Origin: Actinomycetota bacterium
GTDB taxonomy: Bacteria > Actinomycetota > Acidimicrobiia > Acidimicrobiales > Ilumatobacteraceae
Assembly (NCBI GenBank): GCA_030645675.1
Contig: JAUSLQ010000207.1
Coordinates: forward strand, 1-64,000
Reading direction: 5' to 3'
DNA: 64,000 nt
Of the stretch, positions 58,824-64,000 are shown piece by piece. The position numbers and the translations under genes are program-made. The notes under the pieces are model-generated. The model was not told where the DNA came from and did no database searches. It worked only from the letters and a program-made list of their open reading frames with translations. Every line of letters starts with the position of its first letter. Positions within the stretch are counted from its first letter, which is position 1.

Positions 58824-60170
58824 GTGCGTGTTCATGAGTTCGTCGACGAGGGTCTGGGTCATTCGTCGTATGTGATCGACCTCGGTGACGGCACTGCCGC
58901 GGTGGTCGATCCGCCCAGGTTCCCGATCGCCCAGGAGCGCCTCGTCACGGCGTTGGGCCTTCGGCTGGCGTGGACCTTGGATACGCACTCGCACGCCGAT
59001 TACGTGACCGGCAGCCCCGCGCTGGCTGCCCGGTCTGGGGCGACCTTCATCGCCCCCGCTGCGTCCCGTCTCGAGACTCCCCATCGTGCGGTGACCGACC
59101 GCGAACACGTCCGTGTGGGCGATGCTGCCGAACTGGTCGCGTTGGCGACGCCTGGTCACACGCCCGACCATCACGCGTACCTGCTGGTCGAGAACGGCAC
59201 ACCGGTGGCGTTGTTCTCCGGTGGTTCGCTGATGGTCGGCACGGTCGGACGAACAGACCTGTGCGGGCCGGACCTCGCGGTGCCGCTCGCCCACGAGATG
59301 TTCGTCGCGTTGCGACGCTTCGACGAACTTCCCGGCGCACTGCCCGTCTACCCGACGCATGGGGCGGGGTCGTTCTGCTCGGCACCGGGCGCATCGCAAC
59401 GCACCTCGACGCTGGATCACGAACGCAACACCAACCCGTTGTTCTCGATCATCGACGAGGATGAGTTCGTCGATCGTCTGGTCGCCGGGTTCGGCACCTT
59501 CCCCTCCTACTTCGCTCGCCTGCCGGAGCTGAACCGGCGCGGCCCCACCCGCTACGACACGCTGCCCAAGCTTGCCGCCCTCGGCGCTGACGATGTCGAT
59601 CGACACGTCGCCGCGGGCGGTGTCGTGGTCGATGCGCGACCGGTCGCGGCGTTCTCGGCCGGGCATGTTCCTGGGTCGCTGTCCAACACGCTGCGACCGG
59701 TGTTCGCCAGCTGGCTCGGTTGGCTGGTCGGACCAAACCGGCCGCTCGTGTTCGTCCTCGACGACGGCCAAGACCGCAACGACCTCGTTCGACAGTGCCT
59801 CGATGTCGGCCAGGAACTGATCATCGGTGAGCTCGCCGGCGGCATCGGCGCATGGAGCAAGTCCGGGCGAACCATCGGCTCGATCCCGCTCGTCGACCCA
59901 GCCGGGATGATCGGCCAAGTGATCGATGTTCGCCAAGTCAACGAGTACGCAACCGGGCACGTCCCCGGCAGCGTCAACATCGAACTCGGTGCCATCTCGG
60001 GCACTGCCGTCACGTCAGGACCGGTGACCGTGATGTGTGGCCATGGTGAACGCGCAATGACGGGTGCCAGCATCCTCGCCGCGGCCGGACGCGATGATGT
60101 TCTGGTCCTCGACGGCGGACCCGACACCTGGTCGGCAGCGACCGGCCAGGCCTTGGAGACCTCGCAATGA
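58824..60170 (+). CDS. Metallo-beta-lactamase-fold protein with tandem rhodanese domains (persulfide dioxygenase-like)
   Basis: 448 residues from GTG 58824 with GAGGAGG upstream. Residues 1-240 are an ETHE1/Blh-like MBL domain: DTHSHADY (53-60), 'TPGHTPDHHAYLL' with His112, and 'YPTHGAGSFC'. In typical members the motif is HxHxDH; here the last His is Tyr60. Two rhodanese domains follow: the first (about 255-350) lacks its Cys (VFVLDDGQDR), the second (about 365-445) has it in 'VMCGHGERA' (about Cys404). Persulfide dioxygenases convert glutathione or other LMW persulfide to sulfite with Fe(II); the Tyr change leaves metal binding possible because ETHE1 binds one iron through other residues. 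Co-regulated with the ArsR-rhodanese operon. Confidence 0.88.
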   Translation: MRVHEFVDEGLGHSSYVIDLGDGTAAVVDPPRFPIAQERLVTALGLRLAWTLDTHSHADYVTGSPALAARSGATFIAPAASRLETPHRAVTDREHVRVGDAAELVALATPGHTPDHHAYLLVENGTPVALFSGGSLMVGTVGRTDLCGPDLAVPLAHEMFVALRRFDELPGALPVYPTHGAGSFCSAPGASQRTSTLDHERNTNPLFSIIDEDEFVDRLVAGFGTFPSYFARLPELNRRGPTRYDTLPKLAALGADDVDRHVAAGGVVVDARPVAAFSAGHVPGSLSNTLRPVFASWLGWLVGPNRPLVFVLDDGQDRNDLVRQCLDVGQELIIGELAGGIGAWSKSGRTIGSIPLVDPAGMIGQVIDVRQVNEYATGHVPGSVNIELGAISGTAVTSGPVTVMCGHGERAMTGASILAAAGRDDVLVLDGGPDTWSAATGQALETSQ

Positions 60171-61420
60171 GCGCCGAAGTCACCCAGGCACCGTTGCGGC
60201 TCGGCCTCAAGCAGAACATCGCCCAGTTCTCCCTACTCGTCGGCGTCAACGCGCTCGTCGGCGGCATGATCGGCCAGGAACGCACCGTTCTCCCCCTGCT
60301 CGCCAAGCAGGAGTTCGGGCTCACCGCCTTCACCGCAACGCTCACATTCATCGTGGCCTTTGGCGCGGTGAAGGCAGCGACGAACTTCTTCGCCGGCACG
60401 CTGTCCGACCGCTACGGCCGCAAGCCGGTGCTGGTCGCCGGATGGATCATCGCGCTGCCGATCCCACTGCTGCTGATCTGGGCACCGAGCTGGGGGTGGG
60501 TGATCTTCGCCAACGTCCTGCTCGGCATCAACCAAGGGCTCACCTGGTCCACGACGGTGATCATGAAGATCGACCTCGTCGGCCCCGCACGTCGCGGGTT
60601 CGCGATGGGCCTCAACGAAGCCGCCGGCTACGGCGCCGTCGCAGCCACCGCGCTCGCCACCGGCTACATCGCCCAGCGATGGGGACTTCGCCCCGAGCCG
60701 TTCTTCCTCGGCATCGCCTACGCCGGCCTCGGCCTCGGCCTGTCAGTCTTCTTCGTCCGCGAAACACGCGGCCACGCCCACCACGAAGCCGCCAACCACG
60801 TCGCCACCAGCGAAGCCCACCACCAAGACCTCACCACCGGACAGATCTTCCGGCTCACCTCCTTCACCGACAAAGCGCTCTCGTCGTGCTCACAAGCCGG
60901 GCTGGTCAACAACCTCAACGACGGGCTCGCCTGGGGCCTGTTCCCGATCTTCTTCGCCGCCTCCGGGCTCTCGATCGGACGCATCGGTGTCCTCGCCGCG
61001 CTCTACCCAGCGGTGTGGGGCCTCGGGCAGCTCTACACCGGAGGGCTCTCCGACCGCGTCGGGCGCAAACCGCTCATCGTCGGCGGGATGCTCACCCAAG
61101 CCGTTGCCATCGCCTGGATCGCCGCCACCGGCAGCTTCACCGCATGGGCCATTGGCGCAATGGTCCTCGGCGCCGGCACCGCGATGGTCTACCCCACACT
61201 GCTCGCCGCGATCGGCGACGTCGCCCATCCCGCCTGGCGCGCCCGCTCAGTCGGCATCTACCGGCTCTGGCGCGACGGCGGCTTCGCCATCGGCGCCCTC
61301 CTCGCCGGCATCCTCGCCGACCTGATCTCGATCCCCGCCGCCATCTACGCCGTCGCCGCGCTCACCGCGATCTCCGGTCTCGTCGTTGCGGTGCGCATGT
61401 ACGAGACGCACCCGCGATGA
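60167..61420 (+). CDS. MFS transporter
   Basis: 417 residues, twelve predicted membrane helices in two halves, with the MFS loop 'GTLSDRYGRKPVLVAGW' after helix 2 and its counterpart 'GGLSDRVGRKPLIVGGM' in the second half. A His-rich cytoplasmic loop (about 205-220, 'HAHHEAANHVATSEAHHQD') joins the halves and might bind metal. ATGA overlap with the preceding gene means it belongs to the sulfur operon; it may export sulfite, thiosulfate or an organic sulfur compound, which is inference. Confidence 0.88.
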   Translation: MSAEVTQAPLRLGLKQNIAQFSLLVGVNALVGGMIGQERTVLPLLAKQEFGLTAFTATLTFIVAFGAVKAATNFFAGTLSDRYGRKPVLVAGWIIALPIPLLLIWAPSWGWVIFANVLLGINQGLTWSTTVIMKIDLVGPARRGFAMGLNEAAGYGAVAATALATGYIAQRWGLRPEPFFLGIAYAGLGLGLSVFFVRETRGHAHHEAANHVATSEAHHQDLTTGQIFRLTSFTDKALSSCSQAGLVNNLNDGLAWGLFPIFFAASGLSIGRIGVLAALYPAVWGLGQLYTGGLSDRVGRKPLIVGGMLTQAVAIAWIAATGSFTAWAIGAMVLGAGTAMVYPTLLAAIGDVAHPAWRARSVGIYRLWRDGGFAIGALLAGILADLISIPAAIYAVAALTAISGLVVAVRMYETHPR

Positions 61421-61458
61421 ACGCAGCAGACAGCACACATTCTCTGAGAGGTGAACCG

Positions 61459-62070
61459 ATGGAACCCAGGACCCAGCCGTTGCGCGATGAACATCGTGCG
61501 TTGTTGCCCGAGTTGGCAATGCTGCGCGTCGCCGCCGACGCAGTCGGCACTGCGGCGGCGACAGAGCATGTCGCCCGGGCCTACCGGCTCCTGGTACGTC
61601 ACTTGCTTCCCCACATCGACGCCGAGGATGCTGTGCTGTACCCGGCGATCGACCAGATCGCTGGAAGCGGAGCAACCGCGGCGATGCGCCGCGACCACGA
61701 CGAGATGCGACGGTGCACGGTGCAGATCGGAGCTGCGTCACAAGACTCCACGGTCGGGCTCGGGCTCGGGCTCGGGCTCGACAACGAACTACGCGCCACT
61801 CTGTACGGGCTCGGTGCAATCATTCGACTCCACATGGCGAACGAGGAGGAGCTCTACTGCGTACGACACCGACTCGCAGCCCGTCAACGAGCTCGTCGAG
61901 ACCGGCGCCGCCGGGCATCGTGGCGCGCGCCCGGAGCTCGACGCCGAGCAACGCGGGGGCGCGAACGTGCCACCTCTCGCCATCGACATCGCCGACGTGA
62001 ATCAGCCCAGCCTCGATCGCAGCCGGATCAGGTGCGTGTGATGGTGAGAGCTTCAAGCCGGGCGCGGTAG
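61459..62070 (+). CDS. Hemerythrin HHE-domain protein with uncertain C-terminus
   Basis: 203 residues from ATG 61459 (GAGAGGTGA upstream); an earlier ATG at 61417 overlaps the MFS stop. The diiron ligands of a hemerythrin four-helix bundle are present: His in 'RDEHRALLPEL', 'HLLPHIDAEDAVLYPAI', 'MRRDHDEMRR' and 'RLHMANEEELY'. After residue 135 the frame becomes Arg-rich and low in complexity, while another frame reads 'AYDTDSQPVNELVETGAAGH' and ends at 62041, so a one-base indel near 61855 is possible. The tail also overlaps the convergent SHOCT gene. The 'GLGLGLGL' stretch comes from a GGGCTC hexamer repeat. Hemerythrins bind O2 or sense iron/redox. Confidence 0.72.
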   Translation: MEPRTQPLRDEHRALLPELAMLRVAADAVGTAAATEHVARAYRLLVRHLLPHIDAEDAVLYPAIDQIAGSGATAAMRRDHDEMRRCTVQIGAASQDSTVGLGLGLGLDNELRATLYGLGAIIRLHMANEEELYCVRHRLAARQRARRDRRRRASWRAPGARRRATRGRERATSRHRHRRRESAQPRSQPDQVRVMVRASSRAR

Positions 62071-62303
62071 TCGTCGGGTTCGATCTCGCCGCGTGCGAGG
62101 CGTTCGGCGAGGATCTGTTGCGGGTTCGGCGCCTGCGGGGCAGTCGGGCCGGTCACGGCCACATGTTCGTGAGTGCCCGTGCGGCGGAGCAGCGCAACGC
62201 CGAGCCAGATCAGGCTGCCCCACACGAGCAGCATCATGATCGCCATCGGTATCCAGCCCCAGCCGTATCCGTCGTGCATGTCGTTGTTCCAGTTGCCGTG
62301 CAT
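62028..62303 (-). CDS. Small membrane protein with SHOCT domain
   Basis: 91 residues from ATG 62303 (GGAGG upstream). Met/His/Trp-rich N-terminus (MHGNWNNDMHDGYGWGW), one membrane helix (about 18-38, 'PMAIMMLLVWGSLIWLGVAL'), then a SHOCT motif 'PQQILAERLARGEIEPDDYR'. Such proteins are common beside copper and other metal-resistance genes. The first gene reading left of the small-protein cluster 62-63.1 kb. Confidence 0.8.
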   Translation of the reverse strand: MHGNWNNDMHDGYGWGWIPMAIMMLLVWGSLIWLGVALLRRTGTHEHVAVTGPTAPQAPNPQQILAERLARGEIEPDDYRARLEALTITRT

Positions 62304-62364
62304 CACGGCCTCCGTTCGTTGTCGTGTTTGCGTGCTTCGCAGTTGCGATCCATTCGACTGGCCA

Positions 62365-62574
62365 TCAGTCGCGGAAGTCGCCGGTGACGGCCAGGTCGAG
62401 GACCGAGCTGGACCCGTCGGCGTACTGCACCGGTACATGGATCGTCATGTCGTGGGCTCCGTCCATGCCGGGGTGCATCGACAGCTCGAAGGTCAGTTCG
62501 GTGGACTGGTCGGGCTGGAGGGCGGTCGGGCGTTCATCGCGGTCCCGCCGGTACACGCTCCTCGTACGGGTCAC
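62365..62574 (-). CDS. Short protein resembling the C-terminus of a secreted metal-related protein
   Basis: Up to 69 residues; the start could be GTG 62574 or GTG 62556 (GAGGAG just before). The part 'STELTFELSMHPGMDGAHDM' and 'TIHVPVQYADGSSSVLDLAV' looks like the last beta-sandwich strands of a periplasmic protein, but no signal peptide or N-terminal half is present. It overlaps the end of the upstream membrane protein gene by 41 bases. Probably a fragment, possibly still translated. Confidence 0.4.
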   Translation of the reverse strand: MTRTRSVYRRDRDERPTALQPDQSTELTFELSMHPGMDGAHDMTIHVPVQYADGSSSVLDLAVTGDFRD

Positions 62575-62764
62575 CCACGCTCTGGCGAGGTGCCGACTGC
62601 GGTTGGCGCATCAGCAACCACATCACGACGCCCATCACCAGCGGGCAGATCAGTAGGGCGAGGCTCACGCCGGCGAGGGCGGCGCCGCCGTTGCCGGCGA
62701 CAAGGAACCACGCTGCGAGGCCGACAGCTGCGGCGACGCAGACGAGGTGGTGGCGGTGGTTCAT
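62534..62764 (-). CDS. Small two-helix membrane protein (DUF2933-like)
   Basis: 76 residues from ATG 62764. Two membrane helices ('HLVCVAAAVGLAAWFLVAGN' and 'LAGVSLALLICPLVMGVVMW') and a Cys-Pro in the second; a short polar tail. Similar small proteins occur with copper-export and SHOCT genes. It overlaps the stop of the Met/His-rich protein gene by 4 bases. Family assignment tentative. Confidence 0.6.
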   Translation of the reverse strand: MNHRHHLVCVAAAVGLAAWFLVAGNGGAALAGVSLALLICPLVMGVVMWLLMRQPQSAPRQSVGDPYEERVPAGPR

Positions 62765-63144
62765 GACCCTGTCCCCCCGTGATGCGCTTCGTGTTGCGTC
62801 TGCCCCAGCTCGGGTGCGGTCGCCGCCGAGCCGGTCATTGCGGCGTGGGCCTTGTCGCACTGGGCGAGGGCCTCGTCGTCGATGCTGCCCTCCATCATCT
62901 GGTGCATCATCGAGTGCATTGCCGACATGTCGGTCGAGCCCATCATGGTGGCCATCCCGCCGTGGTCGCCGGTCATCATCGAGCCCATGTCGGGCATCTC
63001 ACTCATCGGCATCGAGACCGTTGTTGGGGTGGTCTGGTTGGTGCCAGTGGCAGCGGAGCTACCGGTGAACGAGAGTCCGAGCATCAGTCCTGCGGTCACC
63101 ACCGTGGCGCCGATGGCGCCGAGTGTGCGAGTTCGTGGCTTCAT
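62761..63144 (-). CDS. Secreted Met/His-rich protein, probable metal (copper) binding
   Basis: 127 residues from ATG 63144 with AAGGAGG 6 bases upstream. Signal peptide about 1-32 ('GATVVTAGLMLGLSFTGSSA'). The mature part has many Met and His residues ('MPMSEMPDMGSMMTGDHGGM', 'DMSAMHSMMHQMME') that suit Cu(I)/Cu(II) binding outside the cell, a single Cys in 'ALAQCDKAH', and a His-rich end. First gene of a small operon with the DUF2933-like and SHOCT proteins. Confidence 0.75.
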   Translation of the reverse strand: MKPRTRTLGAIGATVVTAGLMLGLSFTGSSAATGTNQTTPTTVSMPMSEMPDMGSMMTGDHGGMATMMGSTDMSAMHSMMHQMMEGSIDDEALAQCDKAHAAMTGSAATAPELGQTQHEAHHGGTGS

Positions 63145-63242
63145 GGTTTCCTCCTTGGACGAGGACCATGGTGCACCGCAGGTGTGGAGGGCGGATGGAG
63201 GCGACGTGCACGCGACGCGATTTCGACGCACGCTCGCAGCGT

Positions 63243-64000
63243 CTACTCGGCGGGTGCCGCCGGCATCGTCACGGTGAGTCGCGCTCCCCCACCGGGCACG
63301 TTGCCGGCGGCGACCGTGCCGTGGTGCGCGGCAACCAGCTCCGCTACGACCGCGAGACCGATGCCACTGCCGGTCGCCTTGTCGCCGTTCACGCCGCGCC
63401 AGAACCGCTCGAACACGTGGGGCAGGTCCTGTTCGGGGATTCCGGGGCCGTTGTCGAAGACCTCGAGCGACGCTGTGGTTCCGTCCGAGCGGGTGCTGAT
63501 GGTGATCGCACCGCCGGCGGGGGTGAACTTCACTGCGTTGGCGATCAGATTGACGGTGATCTGGTGCAATCGGTCGGCGTCACCGATCACGCCTGCCGGC
63601 TGGGCGTCGACCGTCAGGCTGGTTTCCCGGTCGTCGGCCAACGGGCGCAACAGGTCGGCGGCGGCTGCCGCGACGTCGGCGAGATCGACCGGATCGGTGC
63701 GAGGGCGCAGACCGGCTGCTTCGGCGGCGGCGAGGGTTTCCAGGTCGCCGACGAGGCGACGCAGGCGGGTCACCTCGTCGTTGAGCGAGCCGAGCACTTC
63801 CAGCGTCGGCTGGTCGACGCCGTCGAGGAGTGCCTCGGTCGACCCTTGCAGGATGGCGAGTGGTGTGCGCAGCTCGTGGGCAACGTCGGCAACGAGGTTG
63901 CGGCGGAGCCGGTCCTCGCGGTCGAGGTGGTCGGCCATCCCGTTGAAGGCCTCGGCGAGCGCGCGCAGCTCGCCAGGCCCGTCGGTATCGACCCTCGTGT
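63243..64000 (-). CDS. Sensor histidine kinase, C-terminal part (cut by window edge)
   Basis: The frame is open from the right edge to the stop at 63243, about 252 residues. It begins inside a HAMP domain ('DTDGPGELRALAEAFNGMAD'), then the HisKA box 'VADVAHELRTPLAIL' with the phospho-accepting His, the N box 'LIANAVKF', and G boxes 'DNGPGIP' and 'GSGIGLAVV'. The sensor and membrane helices lie outside the window. It may control the metal-related small operon next to it, 98 bases away on the same strand. Confidence 0.9.
   Translation of the reverse strand, partial: TRVDTDGPGELRALAEAFNGMADHLDREDRLRRNLVADVAHELRTPLAILQGSTEALLDGVDQPTLEVLGSLNDEVTRLRRLVGDLETLAAAEAAGLRPRTDPVDLADVAAAAADLLRPLADDRETSLTVDAQPAGVIGDADRLHQITVNLIANAVKFTPAGGAITISTRSDGTTASLEVFDNGPGIPEQDLPHVFERFWRGVNGDKATGSGIGLAVVAELVAAHHGTVAAGNVPGGGARLTVTMPAAPAE

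Noticed and set aside
58743-59960. Upstream extension of the ArsR-rhodanese frame through the divergent MBL gene
   Set aside because: The extension is antisense to a well-supported gene and precedes a GTG with an ideal ribosome site.

Overview
The window is high-GC DNA (roughly two thirds G+C by eye) with frequent GTG and TTG starts, tight 1-4 base stop/start overlaps and several promoters that fit leaderless transcription. Together with the C-terminal 'PVRLADTRAGW' surface repeats, F420/NADP-reductase-like proteins and many branched-chain-type ABC importers and Rieske enzymes, this suggests a chromosomal segment of a free-living actinobacterium, most likely class Acidimicrobiia (Ilumatobacter-like). 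That placement is inference from gene style; no rRNA, tRNA or CRISPR array is visible.

Layout. (1) 1-11.9 kb, minus strand: the N-terminus of an IclR regulator at the window edge and one long catabolic operon read from a promoter near 11.86 kb: FAD hydroxylase fused to a VOC domain, dienelactone hydrolase, a 93-aa protein, a substrate-binding lipoprotein, an acyl-CoA-dehydrogenase-fold monooxygenase, a LivHM fusion permease, LivG, LivF, an F420/NADP reductase-like protein joined in frame to an SRPBCC protein, and an SDR. (2) 12.1-20.8 kb: a single 2,892-aa NdvB/ChvB-type cyclic beta-glucan synthase homologue. (3) 20.9-23.8 kb, plus: LapA-like membrane protein, fatty-acid desaturase, kinase-fold protein with a degenerate active site. 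(4) 24.3-27.1 kb: P2-type cation ATPase, flanked by gene relics. (5) 28.1-33.1 kb, minus: a second importer whose two permeases and one ATPase are a single 914-aa chain. (6) 33.3-48.1 kb: aromatic-compound degradation in three operons (IclR, acetoacetyl-CoA synthetase and FAH hydrolase leftward; extradiol dioxygenase, Rieske alpha/beta, SDR and enoyl-CoA hydratase rightward; SDR, second Rieske alpha/beta, single Rieske oxygenase, VOC, NTF2-like and FAH leftward) with a TetR regulator. (7) 48.5-51.8 kb: a 1,086-aa secreted repeat protein. (8) 52-54.9 kb: a two-gene ABC exporter and decaying genes. (9) 55-64 kb: a sulfide/persulfide module (SQR-like flavoprotein, PIG-L deacetylase, methyltransferase, DsrE, ArsR-rhodanese regulator, divergent metallo-beta-lactamase-rhodanese, MFS transporter, hemerythrin), then small metal-associated proteins and a histidine kinase cut by the window end.

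How it works together (inference). Two Liv-type importers bring in an aromatic or carboxylic substrate; Rieske dioxygenases and SDR dehydrogenases would make catechols, VOC dioxygenases open the ring, FAH, hydratase and CoA-ligase enzymes process the fragments. A near-identical 30-bp promoter element lies before both the second importer and the leftward Rieske operon, pointing to one regulator (probably the adjacent TetR) for uptake and oxidation. In the sulfur module, an ArsR protein carrying its own rhodanese domain sits opposite a persulfide-dioxygenase-like gene, and two matching 16-bp inverted repeats bracket their shared promoter. Broken genes (WS/DGAT, AAA/DUF4143, IstB-like, ChrA, DMT transporter, GNAT) lie between the modules and look like scars of past insertions and deletions.
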